Below are positions 50,726 through 59,197 of a DNA stretch of 64,000 bases, piece by piece. Position 1 is the stretch's first letter. The number at the start of each line of letters is the position of its first letter. The stretch lies in assembly GCA_900544545.1 (NCBI GenBank), contig UQVY01000005.1, positions 60,714-124,713 on the forward strand, written 5' to 3'. This DNA comes from an uncultured Eubacteriales bacterium. Lineage in GTDB: Bacteria > Bacillota > Clostridia > Christensenellales > CAG-314. Under the pieces are notes generated by a model that saw nothing but the letters and a program-made list of their open reading frames with translations, was not told where the DNA came from and made no database searches. A program made the translations under genes and the position numbers.

Positions 50726-51799
50726 TTATTTAGTCCTCTTATAAAAAGGCATCTTGACGATTTCGGCTTTGAGTCTCTTTCCTCTTACGTCGATATCGAC
50801 CGTTTCGCCTTCGAAATCCTTGGCTATCCTTACCATAGCTATGGCGCAGCCGAGAGTCGGAGATTTCGTACCCGTGGTAACGAATCCGATTTCTCTGTCT
50901 CCGTCGTAAACGACGCAATGCTCGCGGGCTATACCCTTGTCGATAAGCTTGACGCCCTTTCTCTTGAATTTCGGAGCGTTGTCGAGAAGAGCCTGTTTGC
51001 CGATGAAGTTCTCCTTGTCCATTTTGACGAACATTCCCAGAGCAAGCTCGTTGGCTCTGTAATCCTCGTTAAGCTCGTGACCGTAGAGAGGAAGGCAGGC
51101 TTCGAATCTCAGAGTGTCGCGGCAACCTAAACCGCAGAGCTGAAGCTCGAATTCCTTACCCGCTTCCACGATAGCTTCGAATACGTCGGAGATGTCTTCG
51201 GCCTTCGTATAAATCTCGAAACCGAATTCTCCCGTATAACCCGTCTGGGAGATAAGAGCGTCTTTTCCCGCAATCTTACCCGTAACGAAGGTGTAATACT
51301 TCTCGGGAATGTCCTTGGTGAGCTTCTCGAGAACCTTCTGCGAATTAGGTCCCTGAAGAGCGACCTGTCCGACCTTATCGGCGATATTCCTGAAAACGCA
51401 TTCGCCGATCATATGGGCTTCGATCCAAGCGGCGTCCTTGTCGCAGTTGCTTGCGTTGACGACGAGGAAGAACTTTGTTTCGCTCATTCTGTAAACGAGG
51501 AGATCGTCCACGACTCCGCCGTTTTCGTTGAGCATAAGAGTATAACGGACGTGTCCGTCGGTCATCGGAGCGATATCGTTGCTTACGAGATTGTTGACGC
51601 ACTTCATAGCGTCCTTGCCCTCGATAATGAATTCGCCCATATGAGAAACGTCGAACATACCTACGTTGTTTCTGACCGCGTTATGTTCGGCGATAATGCC
51701 GGCTTCGTACTGTACCGGAAGAAGATAACCCGCGAATTCGACTATCTTTCCGCCGTGTTTTACGTGATTTTCATACAAAGGTGTTTTTTTGACTTCCAT
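50726..51799 (-). CDS. gcvT: Aminomethyltransferase, glycine cleavage T protein
   Basis: The 357-residue protein transfers the methylene group from aminomethyl-GcvH to tetrahydrofolate, releasing ammonia. The motifs FDVSHMGEF, YTLMLNENGGVVDDLLVYR and the folate-site Asp region are complete. I chose MEVKKTPLYENHVKHGG at 51799; the longer in-frame start has no ribosome-binding site. It heads the gcv operon. The lpd (L protein) gene is not in the window. Confidence 0.95.
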   Translation of the reverse strand: MEVKKTPLYENHVKHGGKIVEFAGYLLPVQYEAGIIAEHNAVRNNVGMFDVSHMGEFIIEGKDAMKCVNNLVSNDIAPMTDGHVRYTLMLNENGGVVDDLLVYRMSETKFFLVVNASNCDKDAAWIEAHMIGECVFRNIADKVGQVALQGPNSQKVLEKLTKDIPEKYYTFVTGKIAGKDALISQTGYTGEFGFEIYTKAEDISDVFEAIVEAGKEFELQLCGLGCRDTLRFEACLPLYGHELNEDYRANELALGMFVKMDKENFIGKQALLDNAPKFKRKGVKLIDKGIAREHCVVYDGDREIGFVTTGTKSPTLGCAIAMVRIAKDFEGETVDIDVRGKRLKAEIVKMPFYKRTK

Positions 51800-51853
51800 A
51801 TTGCATTCTCCGAAAGATTTATTATTGCCTGTTAAGCAAATCATTCAAAAGTA

Positions 51854-51882
51854 ATAATAAAACTTTAACCGATTTTTGTCAA
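51854..51882 (-). promoter_or_regulatory. Promoter of gcv operon
   Basis: TTGACA (51877-51882), 17-base spacer, TATTAT (51854-51859). The leader is only about 50 nt, too short for a glycine riboswitch. Confidence 0.7.
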
Positions 51883-51987
51883 ACGCTTTAAAGGTCTTAT
51901 GCGTATTTTTTTAATCAATACGCTAAAGCCTTTGAAAAAAGCGCCGAAAAACTGCTCCTTTCGCAACGAATCCGAGCCTTTTACGGC

Positions 51988-52022
51988 AAAAAACGCCCCA
52001 TCCGCAAAACGCGGACAGAGCG
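51988..52022 (-). terminator. Terminator after ECF S-component gene
   Basis: A twelve-pair stem with G-T pairs, CGCTCTGTCCGC and GCGGATGGGGCG around GTTTT, is followed on the minus strand by T6. Confidence 0.75.
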
Positions 52023-52033
52023 TCGGAATTACT

Positions 52034-52558
52034 TTATTTCGTCCGGGTACGGTTTTCGAGCCGAAGCTTTTCGAGGACGCCCGTCTTCTTCAGAACGAGT
52101 ACCACGAGTACCGCGAGAACGACCGAGAACAATCCCTGAAAGAGATTCCAGACGATTGCGGGAGCGGCTACGGCTATTCCGAAGAGAATCCATTCGTAGA
52201 CGAAGTATCCCGCGACCATAACGATTTCGCCCGCTACGCAGCCTATACCGAATCTTATCGCGCCCGTACCCTTTCTTATTATCAGAAAAGCGATAAGAGC
52301 CACGAGAGCCTTGATTACGAGAGTAGCCGGAGCGTACTGGAAAGCACCGAGTATAATATCCGCAAGCATAGAACCTATTCTCGCGGAAATTATCGCGTAC
52401 TTACCGATGAGGACTACGAAAATAAGTATCATAGCGTCGCCCAGATGTACGTAACCGCTCTGCGTCCCCGGGACGGGAATGGACGGAAACATCGTCAGTA
52501 CGGCTATGAGAGCCGCGCCTATCGCGCTGTAAATGATTTTTCTCGTGGTGTCGGACAT
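52034..52558 (-). CDS. ECF transporter substrate-binding (S) component
   Basis: The 174-residue membrane protein has about six helices and the S-component pattern ALIAVLTMFPSIPVPG followed by GYVHLGDAMIL and AIISARIGSMLADIILG. S components bind a vitamin or similar micronutrient and associate with a shared EcfAA'T module encoded elsewhere. The HLGDA segment resembles the ThiW/HmpT-like group, but the substrate cannot be assigned. A TTCACGC/GCGTGAG hairpin lies just before its GGAGG site and could limit initiation. Confidence 0.85.
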   Translation of the reverse strand: MSDTTRKIIYSAIGAALIAVLTMFPSIPVPGTQSGYVHLGDAMILIFVVLIGKYAIISARIGSMLADIILGAFQYAPATLVIKALVALIAFLIIRKGTGAIRFGIGCVAGEIVMVAGYFVYEWILFGIAVAAPAIVWNLFQGLFSVVLAVLVVLVLKKTGVLEKLRLENRTRTK

Positions 52559-52763
52559 ATTGACCTCCTCTCACGCAATTCGCGTGAAATCGTATATTTT
52601 TGCCTTTCGGCTTTAAATCTTAATTCCGTATCCGCATTTGCTTTATCGAATCCCGATTCCGTATTATCGTTCGCTTTATCGGACGGGTATCCGCATTTGC
52701 GGCGGAATAAAATTTCTCGTTACGGCAGTGTCGGACTCGATTCCCGCGGCAAAACCGTATCCG

Positions 52764-52839
52764 CTGACTTGCGGCAGAGTCGGAGTTACTTGCTGCTTGC
52801 GGCAAGGTCGGAGTTACTTAATGCTTGCGGCAAAGTCGG
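52764..52839 (-). repeat. Tandem copies of the DUF2344 gene 3' end
   Basis: GAGTTACTTAATGCTTGCGG (52811-52830, containing the stop at 52814-52816) is repeated as GAGTTACTTGCTGCTTGCGG (52783-52802). A shorter form with GACTTGCGGCAGAGTCG follows at 52766-52782. The period is 28 bp, then 22 bp. Older, weaker echoes (GTATCCGCATTTGC twice) extend to about 52625. Confidence 0.8.
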
Positions 52840-53482
52840 CGGCGGCTTTTCTCAGGAATCGGTCGGCGGTCGCGCCTTCTCCGACAAAAGCCTCCGTTTT
52901 CATAACCGAGGCGGACTTAAAGGGAATACCGAAGTTATCCGCAACTCCCTTGGCGAAACGGTCGGCTTTGAGATTCCTGTTTCCGCAGGCAAGCACGGCT
53001 CTGATTTCGTTTTCGCCGAGGATTTCGACGCCGCGGATAAAACTCCGCACGTCTTTCGTTACCGATTCGCCCTTCTCCGTATAGGTTATCGGAAAGCTTT
53101 CGGCGGAGAGAATCGCTTCCGCGTCGATTTTCCCGATGTTCTCAGCCTTAATCGAATACTCCGCCCATTTTATCTCCGCGGCTAAGTTGGGATTCCTGCC
53201 CGTTACGAAAAACTCGCGGCAGACTATTCCTTCGGGACAGACTTCGTTCAGCCTTTCCGTCGTCATATCCTCATTCTCCGCGGCAACGGAAACGTATTCG
53301 CAGAGGCTCTCCGCGCCGAGCGACAATGGCGGCGAAAAGAAAAGCAGCATATGCGGATTAAAGCCCTTGGAATACTCGGTTTTAAGTCCCGAACGCCTTA
53401 TGAGCCTGTTCATTACGCGAAGAAGGTCGATATGCGAAACCATAGACGCGGGGAAAACCTTGGAATACTTTATCGTCAGCAT
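52814..53482 (-). CDS. TIGR03936/DUF2344 radical-SAM-linked protein
   Basis: The 222-residue protein begins MLTIKYSKVFPASMVSHIDLLR and has the family marker YSKGFNPHMLLFFSPPLSLG. It is the usual partner of the TIGR03960 radical-SAM protein; in many bacteria the two are fused or adjacent. It overlaps that gene by seven bases. The molecular function is not established; the pair is often near ribosomal or RNA-processing genes, so an RNA or ribosome modification role is suspected. Confidence 0.85.
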   Translation of the reverse strand: MLTIKYSKVFPASMVSHIDLLRVMNRLIRRSGLKTEYSKGFNPHMLLFFSPPLSLGAESLCEYVSVAAENEDMTTERLNEVCPEGIVCREFFVTGRNPNLAAEIKWAEYSIKAENIGKIDAEAILSAESFPITYTEKGESVTKDVRSFIRGVEILGENEIRAVLACGNRNLKADRFAKGVADNFGIPFKSASVMKTEAFVGEGATADRFLRKAAADFAASIK

Positions 53483-55365
53483 TTCCGTCCCTCCTTTTCT
53501 TCGCTTTCGGTTTTTGCGGAACTCAATCCGACTTCGGAAGCCGCGGATTCTTTCGGGTTTGTACAAGATTCGGATTCGTCCTTTCCGTCGGACTTCCTTT
53601 TCCCGAATTCGCTTTGGCTCTTTCTCTGCGGGAAACTCCTGCATTTTATTCCGCAGGCACTGCACCTGACTATGCACGAGGGCGTGGTCGCCGATTCGTA
53701 AGCCTTGTTCCTCTCTGAAAGCAGAAAATCCCGCGTAACGCCTACGTCTATGAAGTCCCAGAATTCCCCGTCGTCGGGATTTCTCGCTTCGGTCATCTTC
53801 CACGGATCGAGACCTTTCTCCGCGAGAGCGTCCACGTAAGCACGATAATTGAACAGATCCGCCCAGCCGTCCATCATCGCTCCCTTGCGGTAAGCCGATT
53901 CTATTACGTCCGCAAGCTCCTCTCCTCCGCGGGCAAAAACCGCCTCGATAAGCGAGGACTCCCAGTCGTGATAAGAAAACGTGATGTTCTTCCGACGAAG
54001 AGTTTCCTTGAGCCAGGTCTGCTTCGCGCGTATGTTTTCCAATCTGTCGAAAGCCTCCCATTGAAAGGGCGTAAAGGGCTTGGGAATAAAGACAGACGCG
54101 CTTACGTTCATACGCAAGTCCTTCTTGTTCGTTCTCTCCCTGAAGAAAAGCTCCCTGATTCTTATCGCAAGGTCGGCTATACCTCTGACGTCCTCCTCCG
54201 TTTCCGTGGGAAGCCCGAGCATAAAGTAAAGCTTGACGGTGCTGTAACCCTCGCGAAACGCCTGAGCAAGACTTCCGAATATGTCCTCCTCGTAGATGTT
54301 CTTGTTTATAACGTCCCTCAGCCGCTGAGTTCCCGCTTCGGGCGCGAAGGTCAACGAAATCTTCCTCTCGCTGTCCGCCATAACCCCTTCGAAACTGTTG
54401 AGCCTGAGGCTCGGAAGAGCTATATTGACCTTATCGAAAAGAGGATCGCCCCTGAGCCTTCCTATAAGGTCCATAAGTCCGCTGTAATCGCTGGTCGAAA
54501 GACTGTTCAGACTCAATTCGTCGTAGCCCGTGTTTCTTATTATATCGCGGCAGGCGTTATAGACGTTGTCCACGGACCTTTCCCTTACCGGACGGTAGAT
54601 GAATCCCGCCTGACAGAAACGACAGCCGTTTGCGCACCCCCTGAAAAGCTCCATAACCGCTCTGTCGTGAACGATTTCGAGATTCGGAACCAGGGACGTA
54701 TGCGGGAAAAACGTGTGTTCGAGGTCGTACATCTTCTGCATAACGACTCTTTTGTACTTCCCGTCGGGATAGAGCGGCGGACAGAAACAACCCGCTACCT
54801 CGTCTATCGCCTTCAGAATCTCGGTCTTGCTCTTTCCTTCGGCTTTCATCTTCTTCAGGACCTTGCATATCGCGACCATTCCTTCTTCGCCTTCGCCCAC
54901 GAAAACCACGTCCGCAAAAGCCGTTATCGGCGCGGGATTGACTACGCAGGGGCCGCCAGTCACTATTATCGGATCACTCTCGCTCCTGTCCTTGTGGCGG
55001 AAGGGGATTCCCGCAAGATCGAGCATATAAAGCACGTTGGAATAGCAAAGTTCGTATTGCAGGGAAAAACCGAGAAAATCGAATTCCTTGAGCGGCCTTT
55101 TCGTATCGAGAGAACGCAGGGTTTCTCCTTCGCTCCTTAAAAGATCTCCACAATCTTTCCACGGCGCGAAACATCTCTCGCAGACTACGTCCTCCTCCCT
55201 GTTGAGAATATAGTACAGAATGCGCATTCCGAGATTGCTCATACCGACTTCGTAAACGTCGGGAAAGCACATACAGAATCTGACCGCAGCGTCTTCCTTC
55301 ATAAGCGGCATTCCGTACTCTCCGCCGACGTATCTCGACGGCTTCGATACCGATGTATAATCCAT
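53476..55365 (-). CDS. TIGR03960-family B12-binding-type radical SAM protein
   Basis: The 629-residue protein has an N-terminal B12-binding-like domain (FCMCFPDVYEVGMSNLGMRIL, CFAPWKDCGDLL). The radical SAM cluster motif is Cys244-x3-Cys248-x2-Cys251 (FRGCANGCRFCQAG). FAPEAGTQRLRDVINK and YFMLGLPTETEEDV are SAM-barrel landmarks. The C-terminal region (CSACGIKC) binds metal in relatives, and the last 50 residues are a low-complexity polar tail not usual for the family. I chose MDYTSVSKPSRYVGGEYG at 55365 (CGGAGG site). It works with the DUF2344 protein it overlaps. Confidence 0.9.
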   Translation of the reverse strand: MDYTSVSKPSRYVGGEYGMPLMKEDAAVRFCMCFPDVYEVGMSNLGMRILYYILNREEDVVCERCFAPWKDCGDLLRSEGETLRSLDTKRPLKEFDFLGFSLQYELCYSNVLYMLDLAGIPFRHKDRSESDPIIVTGGPCVVNPAPITAFADVVFVGEGEEGMVAICKVLKKMKAEGKSKTEILKAIDEVAGCFCPPLYPDGKYKRVVMQKMYDLEHTFFPHTSLVPNLEIVHDRAVMELFRGCANGCRFCQAGFIYRPVRERSVDNVYNACRDIIRNTGYDELSLNSLSTSDYSGLMDLIGRLRGDPLFDKVNIALPSLRLNSFEGVMADSERKISLTFAPEAGTQRLRDVINKNIYEEDIFGSLAQAFREGYSTVKLYFMLGLPTETEEDVRGIADLAIRIRELFFRERTNKKDLRMNVSASVFIPKPFTPFQWEAFDRLENIRAKQTWLKETLRRKNITFSYHDWESSLIEAVFARGGEELADVIESAYRKGAMMDGWADLFNYRAYVDALAEKGLDPWKMTEARNPDDGEFWDFIDVGVTRDFLLSERNKAYESATTPSCIVRCSACGIKCRSFPQRKSQSEFGKRKSDGKDESESCTNPKESAASEVGLSSAKTESEEKEGRKC

Positions 55366-55547
55366 ATTACCTCCGAGGCTCAAGCCACGGCGATTATTAT
55401 AGCAGAAACCGACCGTTTTTTCAACTGTTTGAAGGGTATTCCTCGTTCAGGCGGAACGGTTAAAAAAGCTACCGAAAACTCCGCCCGAAACGAAAAACGC
55501 GCGACGGACAAACCCGACGTGTGCTTTCCTGCGGTTATATAACTTTA

Positions 55548-55670
55548 CTCCGAATTACGCTCGTAAAGCTTTAATCGAATCTACATCCGAACTTCGGATT
55601 ACGATTGTAGGGCTTTAATCGAATCTTACGGTCGGACTTGGAATTACGCTCGTAAGGCTTTAATCAGACC
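55548..55670 (-). repeat. Three 44-45-bp tandem units from the ABC-remnant 3' end
   Basis: Units share the core ATTACG...GTA.GGCTTTAATC, with CTTTAATC at 55569, 55613 and 55658. The gene-proximal unit contains the stop codon (55664-55666). The rest of the 55384-55547 spacer shows no feature. Confidence 0.8.
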
Positions 55671-55882
55671 TTCCAGCCGACAGCCTTGCGACGCTCGACC
55701 ACGAACTTCCTGTAAAGTCCGTCCTGCCCGATAAGCTCGATCATTATGAGATACGGAAACAGCGAACAGGCTACGCCAAGAAGCGCGGCTATTACGCTCA
55801 CCGCATATTCCGCTTTCTTGCTGCCTGCGAAATCCGCAAGCCACGAAATCACGGAACGCTCTTTTTTCTTTTTTTCGTTCAC
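55664..55882 (-). pseudogene. ABC exporter reduced to its fused head and tail
   Basis: The 72-residue frame (GTG start at 55882 with GGAGG ahead) joins two pieces of ABC multidrug exporters. Residues 1-47 (RSVISWLADFAGSKKAEY, SVIAALLGVACSLFPYLIM) match the N-terminal cytoplasmic helix and first membrane helix. Residues 48-72 (ELIGQDGLYRKFV, ERRKAVGWKV) match the extreme C-terminus after the ATPase domain. Everything between, roughly 500 codons or one and a half genes of an exporter pair, is missing, yet the frame is kept. The product is not a transporter; it could be a one-helix membrane peptide. An operator-like palindrome survives upstream. Confidence 0.75.
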
Positions 55883-55996
55883 AAATTACATCCTCCGTAT
55901 TTATTTTTATTCCGTTCGGGCTCCTCCGCGGAATAAGCCGCAAACAAGCCCGTCAAAAACCTTTTTTATAAACCGCAAAGCCGCAGGTCCGTTTTT

Positions 55997-56025
55997 AGTT
56001 AGACTATGCTAACTCGACCGCTCAA
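55997..56025 (-). promoter_or_regulatory. Promoter with AGTTA...TAACT operator ahead of ABC remnant
   Basis: On the minus strand TTGAGC (56020-56025), 17-base spacer and CTAACT (55997-56002); AGTTAGCATAGTCTAACT covers the spacer and -10. Geometry and sequence parallel the site at 4390-4418. Confidence 0.5.
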
Positions 56026-56223
56026 AAAAACGGCAATCGGAAATCCCGCAGCCGAAAACCGCGTCGAAAGCCGTGTTTATCCGTCGGACGGTTATAAATA
56101 TACCACTCCCCGAAAAAAAAGTCTACTGTTTTCCGCAACTTTCCGCAGATTTTGTTACACTCGTTCTAAAACGCCCGAAATCGACGGGAAAGTCCGAGAA
56201 ATCGGACGGAAACGAGAGCGTCT

Positions 56224-56345
56224 TCTGATTGTCAAAAAAGAGGAGAAGAGAAACGAAAAGGAGAGATTCTCAAAAAAAGAAAAACGGAAAGGAGAACGGG
56301 AGATTGTCAAAAAAAAGAGAATCGGACGGAAAGGAGAATACGAAA
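56224..56345. repeat. Decayed 38-39-bp A/G-rich tandem repeat
   Basis: Units start GATTGTCAAAAAAGAG (56227), GATTCTCAAAAAAAG (56266) and GATTGTCAAAAAAAAG (56304), each followed by (G)GAAAGGAGA. The plus-strand frame through it is low-complexity and I do not call a gene. The 56030-56223 stretch has no recognised feature. Confidence 0.6.
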
Positions 56346-56385
56346 ACGGAAAATCGACGGAAAAATCAATGGAAAAATCGGCACG

Positions 56386-56415
56386 AAAAAGAGACGCCCG
56401 AGAGCGTCCCTTTTT
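56386..56415. terminator. Bidirectional terminator of cation-export operon
   Basis: GACGC (56393-56397) and GCGTC (56404-56408) pair around CCGAGA, with A5 and T5 on either side. Confidence 0.65.
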
Positions 56416-56430
56416 AAGAATTTATGAACC

Positions 56431-56491
56431 GGTTCGCGTTAAGCACGGTTCGCGTTAAGCGAGTTTACGTTAAGCACGGTTCGCGTTAAGC
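56431..56491 (-). repeat. Four 15-16-bp tandem units from the P-type ATPase 3' end
   Basis: GTTAAGC recurs at 56438, 56454, 56469 and 56485 within CGCGTTAAGCACGGTT-like units. The unit at 56485 contains the ATPase stop codon (56486-56488), so every unit carries a copy of the stop. Confidence 0.8.
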
Positions 56492-59146
56492 GGGAATATT
56501 CCGCGAGTTCTTCCTGTGAACGGCGCGCTGAACGAGCTTCACGAGTTCGACTATCGGAATTACCGACAGAGCCAAGCCCATAGCTACCGCGTATTCGACG
56601 AAACTGATGTGTTCGAATTCAAACGCCTGAGCCAGCGGATCGATGTAGATTACCGCGGAGGTAAGGATAAGCGAGCCGACCATCGACAGCCACAGAACGA
56701 TATTCTGCTTCTTGAGCGTGAATATCGACGCGTGCTGCGACCGCATATTGAAGGCGTGGAAAATCTCAGCCATACTCATAGTCAGGAACGCCATCGTTAC
56801 TCCGTCCGGACTTTCGACGATTTCCCATTTTCCCGCCTCGAGATAATGACCTACGAAATACGCGAGAAGAGTCAGAGCCGAAATCAATACGCCCTGATAA
56901 AGAAGGTTGAAGCCCATTCCGCCCGCAAAAATACCGTCTTTGCTGTCGCGCGGCTTCCTCTTCATCAAATCGTCCTCCGCAGGCTCCACGCCCAGAGCAA
57001 GAGCGGGGAAGGCGTCCGTTATGAGGTTAATCCAGAGAAGATGGACGGGTTTGAGAATCGTAAAGCCGAGAAGCGTCGCAAAGAAGATACTCACTACCTC
57101 GGACATATTGCTCGAAAGAAGGAACTGAATGGACTTCCTTACGTTGTCGTAAATCCTTCTTCCCTCTTCGACGGCGGAAACGATGGTTGCGAAATTGTCG
57201 TCGGCAAGCACCATATCCGCTACGTCCTTGGTTACGTCGGTACCCGTGATACCCATACCTATACCGATATCGGCGGCTTTTATGCTCGGAGCGTCGTTTA
57301 CTCCGTCGCCCGTCATAGCCGTAACCTTACCGAGAGATTTCCACGCGTTGACTATACGGACCTTATGCTCGGGCTGAACCCTCGCGAAAACGCTGACCTC
57401 CCTGATAAGCGCGGGAAGATTTTCGTCCGAAACGTCGTCGAGAACGCTTCCAGTAACGGCCTGACTTCTGTCGGTGATTATACCGAGTTCCTTTGCTATC
57501 GCGACAGCCGTGTCGAGATGGTCGCCCGTAATCATTACGACTCTTATTCCCGCGGCTTTACATTCGTCGATAGCGGGTTTGACTTCCGGTCTTACGGGGT
57601 CTATCATTCCCATAAGTCCGACGAAAATCATATCGTTTTCTATCTTTTTAGCGTCGAAAGACGAAGGAAGAAATTCGTATTCCTTATAAGCCGCGCCGAG
57701 TACGCGCAGAGCGTCGTCCGCCATAGCTTTGTTTTCGGCAAGAATATCTTTCCTTACGCCGTCGGTGAGTTCGACTTTGTTTCCGCCGACGAGAGCGAAT
57801 TTACAGCACTTCAAAAGTTCGTCGGGAGCGCCCTTGGTATACTGAACGAAGGAGTTTCCGTTTTTGTGGACGGTACTCATCATCTTTCTCATCGAATCGA
57901 AGGGAGCCTCGCCTACTCTCGGCTGACGGGCTTCGAGATCCTGCTTCCTCCAGCCGTTCTTATACGCGTAATTCACGAGAGCGGCTTCCGTAGGCTCGCC
58001 TTTGGCGTCGCCCGTTTCGTCAAGCTCCGCGTCGCAGCAGAGAGCCATCGCTCGGCAGAGAAGCTCGGTATCCTTCCCGTAATGACGGACAACCGTCATC
58101 TTGTTCTGCGTGAGCGTACCCGTCTTATCCGAGCAGATGACCTGAGCGCAGCCGAGAGTTTCGACCGCGGTAAGCTTCCTTATAACGGCGTTCCTCTTTG
58201 ACATTCTCGTAACGCCCATCGAAAGGACTATCGTAACTACCGTAGCCAGACCTTCGGGAATTGCGGCGACCGCGAGAGATACGGCTACCATAAACGTATC
58301 GAGAAGGAAATGCTTGTCGATTCCTCCGCCCGAGGAAGTTATGAGGTTGAAAACGAAAATGAAAACGCAGATCCCGATTACCGCAAAGGACAGAATCTTC
58401 GAGAGCTGACCGAGCTTCTTCTGAAGGGGAGTAGCCTCGTCCTTCGCCTGAGAAAGAGCTTCGGCTATCTTACCCATTTCGGTGTTCATTCCCGTGTCGG
58501 TAACTACGGCTACGCCTCGTCCGTAAACGACCGTACTGCCCATATATACCATATTCTTCCTGTCGCCGAGCGGAACGTCCTTCTGACCTTTGAGTTCCAG
58601 CCTTTCGACCTGCTTCAAAGAAGGAACGCTTTCGCCCGTGAGAGCCGCTTCCTCGACCTTCATACTCGCGCATTCGATTATTCTCGCGTCGGCAGGCACC
58701 GAGTCGCCCGCTTCGAGTACGATTATATCGCCTACCACGAGGTCCTTGCTTTTGATTATCTCTTTTTTGCCGTTACGGATGACCTTGCTCGTCGCGGCTG
58801 TCATTTCCTGAAGAGCTTCTATGGCTTTCTCGGCTTTGTTTTCCTGAATAACTCCGAGAACCGCGTTCAGAAGCACGACGAATACGATTATGATAACGTC
58901 CGCAAAGGATTCGTTCTCGATTATCGCCATAACGCCCGAAACCACGGCAGCCGCAATAAGAATAAGTATCATCGGATCGGCAAGCTGCTTTAAAAACTTC
59001 ATAAAGGTCGAAGTCTTCCCGGCTTCCTTAAGCTTGTTTTCTCCGTTTTCCCGAAGACGGACGGCGGCTTCCTCTTCGGTCAGCCCTTGATGAGCCGAAC
59101 CGACTTCCTTCAGTACGCCGTCGATATCGCTTAAATAGTGTTTCAA
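56486..59146 (-). CDS. P2-type cation-transporting ATPase (Ca2+/Mn2+ type)
   Basis: The 886-residue P-type ATPase has phosphorylated Asp340 in CSDKTGTLTQNKM. Helix 4 ion-site PEGLATVVTIVLSMG is the P2A (SERCA-like) signature. TGES, KGAPDELL and TGDGVNDAPSIKAADIGIGMG are present, as are ten membrane helices. It pumps Ca2+ and/or Mn2+ out of the cell. Translation starts at TTG (59146) with GGAGG seven bases ahead. It lies 51 bp after the CNNM/CorC gene, behind a candidate manganese riboswitch. That is the arrangement known for Lactococcus yoaB and pneumococcal mgtA, so Mn2+ export is a good guess. Confidence 0.92.
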   Translation of the reverse strand: MKHYLSDIDGVLKEVGSAHQGLTEEEAAVRLRENGENKLKEAGKTSTFMKFLKQLADPMILILIAAAVVSGVMAIIENESFADVIIIVFVVLLNAVLGVIQENKAEKAIEALQEMTAATSKVIRNGKKEIIKSKDLVVGDIIVLEAGDSVPADARIIECASMKVEEAALTGESVPSLKQVERLELKGQKDVPLGDRKNMVYMGSTVVYGRGVAVVTDTGMNTEMGKIAEALSQAKDEATPLQKKLGQLSKILSFAVIGICVFIFVFNLITSSGGGIDKHFLLDTFMVAVSLAVAAIPEGLATVVTIVLSMGVTRMSKRNAVIRKLTAVETLGCAQVICSDKTGTLTQNKMTVVRHYGKDTELLCRAMALCCDAELDETGDAKGEPTEAALVNYAYKNGWRKQDLEARQPRVGEAPFDSMRKMMSTVHKNGNSFVQYTKGAPDELLKCCKFALVGGNKVELTDGVRKDILAENKAMADDALRVLGAAYKEYEFLPSSFDAKKIENDMIFVGLMGMIDPVRPEVKPAIDECKAAGIRVVMITGDHLDTAVAIAKELGIITDRSQAVTGSVLDDVSDENLPALIREVSVFARVQPEHKVRIVNAWKSLGKVTAMTGDGVNDAPSIKAADIGIGMGITGTDVTKDVADMVLADDNFATIVSAVEEGRRIYDNVRKSIQFLLSSNMSEVVSIFFATLLGFTILKPVHLLWINLITDAFPALALGVEPAEDDLMKRKPRDSKDGIFAGGMGFNLLYQGVLISALTLLAYFVGHYLEAGKWEIVESPDGVTMAFLTMSMAEIFHAFNMRSQHASIFTLKKQNIVLWLSMVGSLILTSAVIYIDPLAQAFEFEHISFVEYAVAMGLALSVIPIVELVKLVQRAVHRKNSRNIPA

Positions 59147-59197
59147 AATAAACCTCCGTTTTTTGCCGCCTGAATGCGGCTCCGACGGCTAAGTGAT

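Noticed and set aside
51800..51860. Glycine riboswitch ahead of gcvT
   Set aside because: The leader from the consensus promoter is only about 50 nt.
56224..56345. Possible CRISPR array
   Set aside because: Units are decayed, contiguous and low-complexity, with no constant repeat separated by unique spacers.
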